Positions 10,364-19,055 of a stretch of 64,000 nucleotides of DNA are shown piece by piece. Position 1 is the first letter of the stretch. Each line of letters starts with the position of its first letter. The DNA comes from Subtercola vilae. GTDB lineage: Bacteria; Actinomycetota; Actinomycetes; Actinomycetales; Microbacteriaceae. The notes below the pieces were generated by a model, which was not told where the DNA came from, made no database searches, and worked only from the letters and a program-made list of their open reading frames with translations. The DNA is taken from the NCBI RefSeq assembly GCF_004923255.1, contig NZ_QYRT01000003.1:116628-180627 (forward strand), read 5' to 3'. A program made the translations under genes and the position numbers.

Positions 10364-10861
10364 GTGAACCCCGCACCCGATTCGCACCGGCTGTCGTACG
10401 GCACCCAGTGGCGCCGGGTCAGCCCCAAGTACGTGGCCGTCGAGATCGCCGCCTCCATCATCGCAGGCGTCGTACTGGCGGCCGTGAGTGTGTTCTTCAT
10501 TCTGGTGGTGCGGGCCTGGTTCGGCTGGTGGATGCTCGGCGCATCCATTGCCATCATGATCGTGCTGCTCATCGTGGCGCCGCGCCGGGCCCGCGCGATC
10601 GGATACCAGTTGCGCGACGACGACCTGCTCTTTCGTCGCGGAATCATGTTTCTTCGCATCGTGGCCGTGCCGTACGGGCGCATGCAGCTCATCGACATCA
10701 ACCGCGGGCCGCTCGGGCGGGCCCTCGGGCTCAGCGACCTCAAGTTCGTCACGGCGGCGGCCACCAGCGGGGTGGCGATTCCGGGGCTGCCCGAGGCAGA
10801 AGCCGACGCGCTGCGCGACCAGCTGATCGGGCTGGCCGAGGCGCGCCGCACCGGGCTGTGA
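10364..10861 (+). CDS. Membrane protein with one bacterial PH (bPH2/DUF304) domain
   Basis: The 165-aa protein starts at a GTG and has two close membrane segments (about residues 24-44 and 48-68), followed by a bPH2-type domain with the family pattern FRRGIMFLRIVAVPYGRMQLIDINRGPLGR split over the first strands. It overlaps the next gene by 4 nt (GTGA). The pair resembles YdbS-YdbT of Bacillus, where a single-domain and a multi-domain PH membrane protein are adjacent and contribute to resistance to some antimicrobials. The role here is inferred only from that arrangement. Confidence 0.85.
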   Translation: MNPAPDSHRLSYGTQWRRVSPKYVAVEIAASIIAGVVLAAVSVFFILVVRAWFGWWMLGASIAIMIVLLIVAPRRARAIGYQLRDDDLLFRRGIMFLRIVAVPYGRMQLIDINRGPLGRALGLSDLKFVTAAATSGVAIPGLPEAEADALRDQLIGLAEARRTGL

Positions 10862-12690
10862 CGGTGAACGGCGAGACGGCGAGCGGCGAGACGGCGCCGG
10901 ACATGCCGGACATGCCGGGTGCGCCGGGCGTGCCGTCCTCCATGCCTCCGTCGCTGCCGCCTGTCGCGGCGCACCTTGCCGACGGCGAGTGGCACCGCCT
11001 GCACTGGGCGTCACCGCTGCTCAAAGGCGGGTTCGTGCTGGTGGCGGTGCTCGCCTTCATTCTGACGAACCTGCGCGAGCGGCTCGTCGAGCTGTTCATT
11101 CCCACCGGGCCGGGCCCGGGCGACGGCGGTGGGGGCGGAAGCGGCGGAGGCGGCCAGGGCGGCCGCGGCAACCCCGGCGACAACGGCGACATCGTCTCAC
11201 TGGTGTACAGCCACGGTCAGACCGGCATCGCCATTCTCATCATCTTCGGCGTCATTCTCGTAGCGATCGCCGCCTTCGCGCTGGCCTGGCGCATGCACAG
11301 TTTTCGCATCGGCAGCGACGCGGTCGAAGTGAAGAGCGGAGTGCTCTTTCGCCACAACAGGCAGGCGCGGCTCGACCGCATTCAGGGCATCCACATCACT
11401 CGTCCGCTGTTCGCTCGCCTGTTCGGTGCCGCCCGTATCGAGCTGACGGTGGCGGGTCAAGACGCGAAGGTCGAGCTGGCCTACCTGGGTTCGAGCCAGG
11501 TCGATGAGCTGCGCCGCGAGATACTGCGGCGGGCGTCGGGGGTGCTGGAATCAGAGGCGCGGGCCGCGGCACAGGCGGCTGACGACGCTGGGGTGGGTGC
11601 CACCGTCGGCGACGCCAGCGGTTTCGGTTCCCCCGAACCCCGACCGGGCATCCTGAACCGGCGGCTCGGCGAATTTCTTGCCCCCGAACTCGACCCCGAT
11701 GCTGCCCCGCCCGAGTCGGTGGTGAAGATCACCCCACTGCGGCTGATCGGCTCGCTCGTGCTGAGCGAATTCACCGTGGTGCTGCTGCTCGTCATTGCGG
11801 CTCTCGTTGTGTCGACGGTGTTCGCGCACCACACGTTCATTCTGTTTCTGCTGCTGCCGAGCGTCATCGGCTCGCTCGGCTACTACAGCAGGCGTTTCAC
11901 GAAGTCGCTGCGATACTCCATCGCGGGTACGCCCGACGGGGTGCGGGTGGGCTTCGGCCTGTTCACGATCAACAACGACACGCTGCCGCCCGGGCGCATT
12001 CACGCCATCGAGGTCACGCAGCCGATTCTGTGGCGCCCGGCGGGCTGGTGGATGATCAGAATCAACCGTGCCGGCCACGCCTCGTCGCACGGTGGAGCTG
12101 GCCAGCCGCACACCCTGCTGCTGCCCGTCGGGCGCGTTGCCGACGTGGAACGCGTGCTCGGACTGCTGCTGCCCGGCCTCGCGGTGGCCTCGCCGACCGA
12201 TGCCAGCGACCAGCAGCAGCTGCAGCGGCTCGTGCTCGCCGGGCTGACCGCCAGGCACGGGGCGGGCTTCAGCTCGACACCGGCGCGCGGCTTCTGGCTG
12301 AGGCCGCTGTCGTGGCGGCGCACGGGGTTCGCGGTGACTCCGGATGCCGTGCTGCTGCGCACGGGGTTCGTCTGGCGGCGGCTGAGCGTCGTTCCGTTGG
12401 CGCGGTTGCAGAGCCTTCACGTGACCCAGGGGCCGGTTCGCCGGGTGCTCGATCTCGCGGCGCTCGACTTCAACACGATTGCAGGCCCCGTGCGCGCGAA
12501 GCTCGGCGTGATCGACCGGCGTGCGGCGGTGGCGGCGTTCACCGAGCTGTCGGCGGGCGCCGTTCTGGCGGCCCGCGCCGACGATTCGCATCGGTGGGCC
12601 GGGCGGGCAACCCCCGCGCTTCACGCGAGCGACGACAATCCACTCGTGCCGCTTCTGCCCACCCCCGAACACCCGGAGACCGACCGATGA
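10858..12690 (+). CDS. Large membrane protein with three bacterial PH (bPH2/DUF304) domains
   Basis: This 610-aa protein resembles Bacillus YdbT. The N-terminus is Pro/Met-rich (residues 14-35), then comes a first membrane helix (57-71), an unusual Gly-rich loop with few other residues (about 84-111), a second helix (122-143), and a PH domain beginning FRIGSDAVEVKSGVLFRHN. Two more membrane pairs and PH domains follow (around SIAGTPDGVRVGFGLF and TPDAVLLRTGFVWRRLSVV). The GTG at 10858 overlaps the preceding gene by 4 nt; a second GTG at 10864 is possible. The stop overlaps the next ATG. Confidence 0.82.
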   Translation: MTVNGETASGETAPDMPDMPGAPGVPSSMPPSLPPVAAHLADGEWHRLHWASPLLKGGFVLVAVLAFILTNLRERLVELFIPTGPGPGDGGGGGSGGGGQGGRGNPGDNGDIVSLVYSHGQTGIAILIIFGVILVAIAAFALAWRMHSFRIGSDAVEVKSGVLFRHNRQARLDRIQGIHITRPLFARLFGAARIELTVAGQDAKVELAYLGSSQVDELRREILRRASGVLESEARAAAQAADDAGVGATVGDASGFGSPEPRPGILNRRLGEFLAPELDPDAAPPESVVKITPLRLIGSLVLSEFTVVLLLVIAALVVSTVFAHHTFILFLLLPSVIGSLGYYSRRFTKSLRYSIAGTPDGVRVGFGLFTINNDTLPPGRIHAIEVTQPILWRPAGWWMIRINRAGHASSHGGAGQPHTLLLPVGRVADVERVLGLLLPGLAVASPTDASDQQQLQRLVLAGLTARHGAGFSSTPARGFWLRPLSWRRTGFAVTPDAVLLRTGFVWRRLSVVPLARLQSLHVTQGPVRRVLDLAALDFNTIAGPVRAKLGVIDRRAAVAAFTELSAGAVLAARADDSHRWAGRATPALHASDDNPLVPLLPTPEHPETDR

Positions 12691-13406
12691 CCTCACCACA
12701 ACGTTCGGGCCGGCTCGGCATCGGCATCATCGGCGCAGGGCGCGTGGGGCCGGTGCTCGGGGCCGCGCTCGCCGGGGCCGGGCACGCGATCGTGGGCGTG
12801 AGCGCGGTGTCGGAGGCGAGCCGCGAGCGGGCCGAGGTCATGCTGCCGGGGGCTCCGATTCTCGACATTCCGCAACTGATCGAGCGAAGCGAGCTGGTAC
12901 TGCTGGCGGTGCCCTCCGACCAACTGGCCGCGCTGGTCAGCGGGCTCGCGGCAACCGGAGCCTGGCAGCCGGGCCAGCTCGTCATGCATACCGCCGCCGA
13001 ATTCGGCTTCGGGGTGCTCGCGCCGGCGCTCGCGGCGGGGGCGATACCGCTGGCGATTCACCCCGCCATGTCTTTCACGGGGTCGAGCATCGACATTGCC
13101 CGCCTCTCTGGCACCTACTTCGCCGTCACTGCGCCGGGCCCCGTGCTGCCCATCGGCCAGGCGCTCGTGGTCGAGATGGGCGGCGAGCCGGTGGTCATCT
13201 CCGAAAGCGACCGGGCTGCCTACGCCGAAGCGATCGAGACGGCTACCACGTTCTCGAGTGCGATCGTCGAGCAGGCCACGGGTATGCTCACCTCTATTGG
13301 GGTCGAGGGCCCCGGCCGGATGCTGGCCCCGCTCATCCGTTCGTCGGTTGAGAATGCCCTGCAGCGCACGGCCGGCCCCGATGACGTCTTTCTGCCGGTC
13401 GAGTAG
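12687..13406 (+). CDS. Rossmann-fold protein with DUF2520 domain
   Basis: The 239-aa protein begins with a nucleotide-binding motif GIIGAGRVGPVLGAAL and continues with a DUF2520-type C-terminal domain (AIHPAMSFTG; then helices ending FSSAIVEQATGML). The fold is that of ketopantoate-reductase-like and ProC-like dehydrogenases. The ATG overlaps the previous stop by 4 nt, and panC lies 60 bp downstream, so a role as a ketopantoate reductase in pantothenate synthesis is plausible. This is an inference from context: no panE or panB is in view, and substrate residues cannot be assigned. Confidence 0.8.
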   Translation: MTSPQRSGRLGIGIIGAGRVGPVLGAALAGAGHAIVGVSAVSEASRERAEVMLPGAPILDIPQLIERSELVLLAVPSDQLAALVSGLAATGAWQPGQLVMHTAAEFGFGVLAPALAAGAIPLAIHPAMSFTGSSIDIARLSGTYFAVTAPGPVLPIGQALVVEMGGEPVVISESDRAAYAEAIETATTFSSAIVEQATGMLTSIGVEGPGRMLAPLIRSSVENALQRTAGPDDVFLPVE

Positions 13407-13466
13407 CGAGTAACCTTTTCACGGCGCTTGGCCTGTCTGGCGGCGCCGTCAATATAAGGAGTACCG

Positions 13467-14339
13467 GTGCCGACGCTCGCTGTCACCATCGCCGAGGTGC
13501 GCGAGCAGATCGCGCTCGCGAAAGACGATGCACGCCTCCGCGGCGTCACGAACCCGACGGTGGCACTCGTTCCCACCATGGGTGCACTGCACGACGGTCA
13601 CCTCGCCCTCGTCACCCGGGCCCGTGAAGTGGGCGATATCGTGGTCGTCTCGATTTTCGTCAACCCGCTGCAGTTCGGCGAGGGCGAAGACCTTGAGACC
13701 TACCCCCGCACGCTCGACGCAGACCTCGCCGCGCTCGATCGCACCGGCCCCACCATCGTCTTCGCACCCACCGCAGCCGAGATGTACCCCGAGGGCCGCA
13801 CGCAGACGAAGATCTCGGCCGGCCACGTGGGCACCCTTCTCGAGGGCCGCAGCCGGGCCGGCCACTTCGACGGCGTGCTCATCGTGGTCAACAAGCTGCT
13901 GAACATCGTGCAGCCGACCTCGGTACTGTTCGGCCAGAAAGACGGCCAGCAGGTGTTCGTGGTGAGCCGCATGGTGCGCGACCTGAACATCCCCGTCACC
14001 GTCGAGGTCGTCGACACCGTTCGTGAGACCGACGGCTTGGCGCTCTCGAGCCGCAACACGTACCTCGACGAGCGTGAGCGCGTCGCGGCGCGCGTGCTCT
14101 CGGCTGTTCTCGAAGCGGCCGAGTCGGCCGCCGTCAGCGGAATCGACTCGCTCATCGCGGCAGCGCAGGCGGCCAGCATGGGCCAGCCGCTCGTCACGCT
14201 CGAATACCTGAGCGTGGTCAACCCGGCCACCTTCCTGCCGGTCGACGACAACTTCCACGGTCGGGCGCAGGTATTGGTGGCCGCCCGCGTGGGCACCACC
14301 CGCCTCATCGACAACGAGTTCGTCTACCTCGGCGGCTGA
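13467..14339 (+). CDS. panC: Pantothenate synthetase (pantoate-beta-alanine ligase)
   Basis: PanC joins pantoate and beta-alanine with ATP to give pantothenate, the coenzyme A precursor. The 290-aa protein shows PTMGALHDGHLALV (HIGH-like motif), VSIFVNPLQFGEGEDLETYPR and FGQKDGQQ, then the KMSKS-like ALSSRNTYL. The GTG at 13467 has an AAGGAG site six bases upstream. It sits between the DUF2520 gene and lysS on the same strand. Confidence 0.96.
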   Translation: MPTLAVTIAEVREQIALAKDDARLRGVTNPTVALVPTMGALHDGHLALVTRAREVGDIVVVSIFVNPLQFGEGEDLETYPRTLDADLAALDRTGPTIVFAPTAAEMYPEGRTQTKISAGHVGTLLEGRSRAGHFDGVLIVVNKLLNIVQPTSVLFGQKDGQQVFVVSRMVRDLNIPVTVEVVDTVRETDGLALSSRNTYLDERERVAARVLSAVLEAAESAAVSGIDSLIAAAQAASMGQPLVTLEYLSVVNPATFLPVDDNFHGRAQVLVAARVGTTRLIDNEFVYLGG

Positions 14340-14396
14340 GACGCCGCGCGGTGCGCTGCTTGTAAGCTGGGCGAGACTTTCAAGGAGCCCCGCCGC

Positions 14397-15938
14397 ATGA
14401 CCGAAACACCAGCCGAGCCGTTCGACCCGAGTGACGCCGCAGCAGAAGCAGAAGCAGAAGCCGCTGCCGAGGCTGCCGCGACGAGCGAGCAGCAGGTCAT
14501 CCGCATGGCCAAGCGCGAACGGATGCTCGAGCAGGGCCTCCAGGCGTACCCCGTCTCTGTTCCCGTGACCACCACCATCCCCGTCGTTCGCGCGCAGTAT
14601 GGCGAACTCGTGGCCGACCAGAGAACGGGCGACACCGTCGGTATCGCGGGGCGCGTGGTGCACCTGCGCAACACCGGCAAGCTGTGCTTCGTCTCGCTGC
14701 AGTCGGGCGACGGAACGCGCATCCAGGCCATGGTCTCGCTGGCCGCCGTCGGCGACGAGTCGCTGGCCGCCTTCAAAGACTTCGTCGACCTGGGCGATCA
14801 CCTGTTCGTGAGCGGCGAGGTCATCTCGTCGCGCCGCGGTGAGCTGTCGGTGATGGTGGCCGAGTGGCAGATCGCGTCGAAGGCCCTGCTGCCGTTGCCG
14901 AACCTGCACAGTGAGCTCAGCGAAGAGACCCGTATGCGAAGCCGCTACCTAGACCTGATCGTGCGCGATGAGGCCCGCGTCATGGTGCGCACCCGCGCGG
15001 CCGCCGTGGCCAGCATGCGCAAGACGTTCGCCGACCGCGAGTTCATCGAGGTCGAGACGCCCATGCTGCAGACCATGCACGGCGGCGCCGCTGCGCGACC
15101 GTTCTCCACCTGGAGCAACGCCTTCGACACCGAGCTGTACCTGCGCATCGCTCCCGAGCTCTTTCTGAAGCGCGCGGTGGTGGGCGGCATCGACCGCGTG
15201 TTCGAAATCAACCGCAATTTTCGCAACGAAGGCGCGGACTCCACCCACAGCCCCGAGTTTGCGATGCTCGAGGCGTACGAGGCCTATGGCGACTACAACA
15301 CCATGGCCGAGCTGACCCAGACGCTCATTCAGAACGCCGCCCTCGCGGTGGCCGGCTCGCACGTGGTGACCTGGGCCGACGGCACCGAGTACGACCTCGG
15401 TGGGCAGTGGCAGCGCATCAGCATGTACGAATCGCTGAGTGAGGCATCGGGCATCCCGATCACACCCGCGACGAGTCTCGACGAGCTGAAGGCGCTCGCC
15501 GCGCGCGAAGGTGTCGAGGTTCACCTGCCGAACCACGGCAAGTACGTCGAAGAGCTGTGGGAGCACTTCGTGAAGGGTTCGCTCGACTCGCCCACGTTCG
15601 TGATGGACTTCCCGGTCGAGACCAGCCCACTCACGCGCGCGCACCGCTCGATCGCGGGTGTCGTCGAGAAGTGGGATCTGTACATTCGCGGGTTCGAGCT
15701 GGCCACGGCGTACTCCGAGCTCGTCGACCCGGTCATCCAGCGCGAGAGGTTCATCGAGCAGGCCAAGCTGGGTGCGGCGGGCGACGATGAGGCCATGCGC
15801 CTCGACGAAGAATTTCTGCGCGCGCTCGAGTTCGGCATGCCCCCCTCCGGCGGCCTCGGCATGGGCGTCGACCGCCTGCTGATGGCACTCACCGGGCTCG
15901 GCATTCGTGAGACCATCCTGTTTCCGCTGGTGAAGTAG
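14397..15938 (+). CDS. lysS: Lysyl-tRNA synthetase (class II)
   Basis: LysS charges tRNA-Lys. The 513-aa protein has an Ala/Glu-rich N-terminal extension (about residues 1-40), an OB-fold anticodon-binding domain ([22 protein letters not shown]) and class II motifs: motif 1 near [10 protein letters not shown], motif 2 in [20 protein letters not shown], and motif 3 [12 protein letters not shown] clear AAGGAG site precedes the ATG. It is the last large gene of the ftsH-to-lysS run. Confidence 0.96.
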   Translation: MTETPAEPFDPSDAAAEAEAEAAAEAAATSEQQVIRMAKRERMLEQGLQAYPVSVPVTTTIPVVRAQYGELVADQRTGDTVGIAGRVVHLRNTGKLCFVSLQSGDGTRIQAMVSLAAVGDESLAAFKDFVDLGDHLFVSGEVISSRRGELSVMVAEWQIASKALLPLPNLHSELSEETRMRSRYLDLIVRDEARVMVRTRAAAVASMRKTFADREFIEVETPMLQTMHGGAAARPFSTWSNAFDTELYLRIAPELFLKRAVVGGIDRVFEINRNFRNEGADSTHSPEFAMLEAYEAYGDYNTMAELTQTLIQNAALAVAGSHVVTWADGTEYDLGGQWQRISMYESLSEASGIPITPATSLDELKALAAREGVEVHLPNHGKYVEELWEHFVKGSLDSPTFVMDFPVETSPLTRAHRSIAGVVEKWDLYIRGFELATAYSELVDPVIQRERFIEQAKLGAAGDDEAMRLDEEFLRALEFGMPPSGGLGMGVDRLLMALTGLGIRETILFPLVK

Positions 15939-15946
15939 AGCCGGCC

Positions 15947-16114
15947 GTGACCGACAGCGGGCAGACGCCCGAGCAGCAGAAACCGGATGCCCCGCAGGGC
16001 CCGAGCGAGGCCGAGAAGCGCAAGCGCCTCATCGCCGCGCGTCTCGTGGTGGCCGGCGTCGGCCTGACCTTTCTCATCGTGGGTTTCGTCGAATTCGTCA
16101 CCAAGTCGAACTGA
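15947..16114 (+). CDS. Small single-pass membrane protein (55 aa)
   Basis: A GTG at 15947, 8 bp after lysS, opens a 55-codon frame ending at TGA 16112-16114. The N-terminal half is polar (Gln, Pro, Glu, Lys-rich) and residues 33-48 form one hydrophobic helix (LVVAGVGLTFLIVGFV). I do not recognise a named family. The tight link to lysS, the same strand and the clean polar-then-hydrophobic layout support a real gene. Confidence 0.62.
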   Translation: MTDSGQTPEQQKPDAPQGPSEAEKRKRLIAARLVVAGVGLTFLIVGFVEFVTKSN

Positions 16115-16142
16115 CAGCTTCACGGCGTAGGGTAGAAGCACA

Positions 16143-16301
16143 ATGAACGATCTCTGGGGCGCACTCGCCGCACTCTTTCCGACAATCGCCGTCGGCCTGC
16201 TCTTCTGGTTCATCATGCGCGCCATCGTTCGCTCAGACAAGACCGAGCGCAAGGTGCTCGCCCGTATCGAGGCCGAAGAGCGCAGCAAGCGCGGCCTGTA
16301 A
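16143..16301 (+). CDS. Small membrane protein (52 aa) downstream of lysS
   Basis: ATG 16143 to TAA 16299-16301 encodes 52 residues: a hydrophobic N-terminal helix (about 6-27, containing TIAVGLLFWFIMRAIV) and a strongly charged C-terminal tail (RSDKTERKVLARIEAEERSK). Similar short proteins are found after lysS in related actinobacteria as far as I recall. No function is known. It may be co-transcribed with the preceding 55-aa gene, 28 bp away. Confidence 0.7.
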   Translation: MNDLWGALAALFPTIAVGLLFWFIMRAIVRSDKTERKVLARIEAEERSKRGL

Positions 16302-16384
16302 CGTCGCTCGCCCCCGGTAGCCGATACGGTATGCAGGGTGTTGTTTCTGCGCGATGAAAGGGGCACCTGATCTCTGGTGACCAA

Positions 16385-17842
16385 ATGACGGTGATTGCCA
16401 TCGTCGTAGCCTTCGTTGTCGACTTCGGTATTCGTGTCACTGCCATCATCGTGGTGCCGAGAAACCGGCGACCGAGCTCGGCCATGGCCTGGCTGCTGGC
16501 CATCTTTCTGATTCCCTACCTCGGGGTGCTCGTCTTTCTGCTCATCGGGAGCTACAAGCTGCCGAAGAAGCGCCGCGACAAGCAGCAGGCCATCAACGAC
16601 TTCATCATCGAGACCACCGAAGGCATCGATCGGGTCAGCAACGATCATCCGTGGCCCCCGTGGCTGCGCTCGGTGGTCGAACTGAACCGCACGCTCGGCG
16701 CCATGCCATTGGTCGGCGGCAACAGGGCCCGCCTCATCGGCGACTACGCCCAGTCGATCGCCGAGATGACGGCCGACGTGAACGCGGCCACGAAGTTCGT
16801 GCACTGCGAGTTCTACATCATGGCGTATGACGGGGTCACTGCCGACTTCTTCGCCGCGCTTGAGAACGCCGTGAAACGTGGGGTGGTTGTGCGAGTGCTG
16901 CTCGACCACATCGCATCGATCCGCTCACCTGGCCATCGCCAGACGGTTCGCCAGCTGCAGAAGATCGGCGTGATCTGGCACTTCATGCTGCCCGTTCAGC
17001 CGTTGCGCGGCCGGTACCAGCGCCCAGACCTCCGCAATCATCGCAAAGTACTCGTCATCGACGGGCGGGTCGGCTACATGGGTTCGCAGAACATGATCGA
17101 CCGCAGCTACAACAAGCGTGTCAATCGGCGCCGCGGGTTGAAGTGGAAAGACCTCATGACGCGGGTACAAGGCCCCATCGTGAACGGGCTGAACGCCATT
17201 TTCATCACCGACTGGTACAGCGAGACCGACGAGTTGCTGGTGCGCGAGACCGAGGCCATCACGCCCGACGTCATCTACGACGAGGCCGACGCGCTCGACT
17301 GCCAGGTCGTGCCGAGCGGGCCCGGTTTCGACGGCGAGAACAACCTGCGGCTGTTCCTGGCGCTGCTCTACTACGCGCAGAAGAAGATCATCATCACCTC
17401 GCCCTACTTCGTGCCCGACGATGCCATGCTCTATGCCATCACCACCGCCACCCAGCGCGGCGTCGAGGTGCAGCTGTTCGTCTCGGAGATCGGCGACCAG
17501 GCGCTCGTCTACCATGCCCAGCGCTCGTACTACGAGGCCCTGCTGAAGGCCGGCGTCGAGGTCTGGATGTACCGCAAGCCCTACATTCTGCACGCCAAGC
17601 ACTTCACCATCGACGACGACGTCGCCGTCATCGGCTCGAGCAACATGGACATGCGCTCGTTCAGCCTCAACATGGAGGTCTCGATGATGGTGCGCGGCGC
17701 CAGCTTCGTGCGCGAGATGCGCGAGGTCGAAGACGGCTACCGCGCCCTCAGCCGCCGGCTCACGCTCGACGAGTGGGAGCGCCAGCCGCTGCGCTCGACG
17801 GTGCTCGACAACCTCGCGCGGTTGACGTCGGGGCTGCAATAG
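16385..17842 (+). CDS. cls: Cardiolipin synthase
   Basis: This 485-aa phospholipase-D-superfamily enzyme makes cardiolipin in the cytoplasmic membrane. Two N-terminal membrane helices (about residues 3-23 and 35-54) are followed by two HKD motifs: H219-x-K221-x4-D226 (HRKVLVIDGRVGYMGSQN) and H403-x-K405-x4-D410 (HAKHFTIDDDVAVIGSSN). Both catalytic sites are intact. No good ribosome binding site is seen close to the ATG at 16385, so the exact start is less sure than the identity. Confidence 0.93.
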   Translation: MTVIAIVVAFVVDFGIRVTAIIVVPRNRRPSSAMAWLLAIFLIPYLGVLVFLLIGSYKLPKKRRDKQQAINDFIIETTEGIDRVSNDHPWPPWLRSVVELNRTLGAMPLVGGNRARLIGDYAQSIAEMTADVNAATKFVHCEFYIMAYDGVTADFFAALENAVKRGVVVRVLLDHIASIRSPGHRQTVRQLQKIGVIWHFMLPVQPLRGRYQRPDLRNHRKVLVIDGRVGYMGSQNMIDRSYNKRVNRRRGLKWKDLMTRVQGPIVNGLNAIFITDWYSETDELLVRETEAITPDVIYDEADALDCQVVPSGPGFDGENNLRLFLALLYYAQKKIIITSPYFVPDDAMLYAITTATQRGVEVQLFVSEIGDQALVYHAQRSYYEALLKAGVEVWMYRKPYILHAKHFTIDDDVAVIGSSNMDMRSFSLNMEVSMMVRGASFVREMREVEDGYRALSRRLTLDEWERQPLRSTVLDNLARLTSGLQ

Positions 17843-17861
17843 GCGCTGCGGCTGTTTCGGC

Positions 17862-17905
17862 AGGGCTCCGGTAGGGCTCCGGCCAGCGTTCCGCTAGGGC
17901 TCCGG
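17862..17905. repeat. Three short direct repeats between cls and the pirin gene
   Basis: AGGGCTCCGG occurs at 17862-17871, 17873-17882 and 17896-17905 between the convergent cls and pirin genes. There is no long palindrome here, unlike the other convergent junctions at the start of the window. Function unknown; replication slippage is a simple origin. Confidence 0.6.
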
Positions 17906-17909
17906 ATGC

Positions 17910-18932
17910 TCAGCCGCGGGGCTTGAGGCGAACCGTGGGCAGCTCGGGAGCCGGTAACGGCCCGCCCTCGAACCCGTGCGTCGTGCCGGGAAGCGTTGCG
18001 GTGAAGAAGTCTTCGGTGCCCGCGGGCGGCGGGCCGCCGACGCCCAGCGCCTCAGCTTGCCACGCCGCGCGGTACGCCACGATCTCTTCGTGCGTGCGGC
18101 CCACGAAGTTCCACCACATCAGAAGCTTCTCGCCGAGAGGTTCGCCGCCGATGAGCAGCAGTCGCACGGGGTCGGGGCCCGCGGTGAAGGTGAGGGTCGT
18201 GCATCCGGTGCCCACGTGTGCGAGTTCGTGCCTGACGACCTGTGTCTCGTTTTCGTCGAGCGACGACCGGATGCCCACCTCACCGCTGTCGACCAGAACC
18301 CCGTATTCGAACCCGGGTTGCACGGGCAGTTGGGCGCTGCCTCCCGGCGAAAGGTCGACCTGAGCGGCGACCAGCGCGCTGAAGGTACTCGCGTCGGCAC
18401 GCTCGCCCGCGAGCTCTCCGACGAACACCTGAAGCGCCGCGTCACCCACGCGCACCTTCTTCGACACGTGGCTCTCGAACGAGGGCATCCGGTGCCGCTC
18501 TGTTTCGGGCAGTGCCACCCAGAGCTGTGCTCCGTGCAGCACGGTGGTGCCGGGCGTCGATACCTCGGAGTGGCTGATGCCGCGCCCCGCGGTCATCAGG
18601 TTGAGTTCGCCCGGCCGCACGATGGCGTGGCTGCCGACGCTGTCGCGGTGCTCGATCTCGCCCTCGAACAGCCACGACACGGTCTGCAGGCCGGTGTGCG
18701 GATGCGGCGGAACCCGCATGCTGCCCGTCGCGGCCACCGGATCGGGCCCGTAGTGGTCGAGAAAACACCAGGCACCGATCATGGTGCGGCCCTTACTCGG
18801 CAGGGTGCGTCTCACCGTGAGCGCGCGGGGGCCGCCGAGCGGAACCTCTCGCGGCTGCATGATGCTGATGAGGTGGGTCGGCTCGGTCGAGCACTCGACC
18901 ACTTCGGTGGGGTGACGTTCGAGGTTGCTCAC
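17910..18932 (-). CDS. Pirin-family protein (cupin fold)
   Basis: This 340-aa protein has the pirin N-terminal cupin with the metal-site region MRVPPHPHTGLQTVSWLFEGE and HRDSVGSHAIVRPGELNLMTAGRGISHSE, and the pirin C-terminal domain near LIGGEPLGEKLLMWWNFVG. Pirins bind iron or other metals; some have quercetinase activity and some act as regulators or partners of metabolic enzymes, so the job here cannot be fixed. The His ligands expected for metal binding are present. It is divergent from clpC. Confidence 0.92.
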   Translation of the reverse strand: MSNLERHPTEVVECSTEPTHLISIMQPREVPLGGPRALTVRRTLPSKGRTMIGAWCFLDHYGPDPVAATGSMRVPPHPHTGLQTVSWLFEGEIEHRDSVGSHAIVRPGELNLMTAGRGISHSEVSTPGTTVLHGAQLWVALPETERHRMPSFESHVSKKVRVGDAALQVFVGELAGERADASTFSALVAAQVDLSPGGSAQLPVQPGFEYGVLVDSGEVGIRSSLDENETQVVRHELAHVGTGCTTLTFTAGPDPVRLLLIGGEPLGEKLLMWWNFVGRTHEEIVAYRAAWQAEALGVGGPPPAGTEDFFTATLPGTTHGFEGGPLPAPELPTVRLKPRG

Positions 18933-19055
18933 GAGTCAATCGTAGGAGGGCGGCAGATATATCTGCCCACGGCGAACACAGCAGCAATGCCGAACCTCGG
19001 TGGTTAGCATTTATGTACCGGTTACCGTCACTGCCCCGGTACCCAAGGAGTCAGC

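Noticed and set aside
13449..14909. Minus-strand frame opposite panC and lysS
   Set aside because: Antisense shadow; both plus-strand genes have intact catalytic motifs.
18933..19055. ClgR-type operator before clpC
   Set aside because: I found no convincing match to the ClgR motif in the 123-bp region, so no regulator is proposed.
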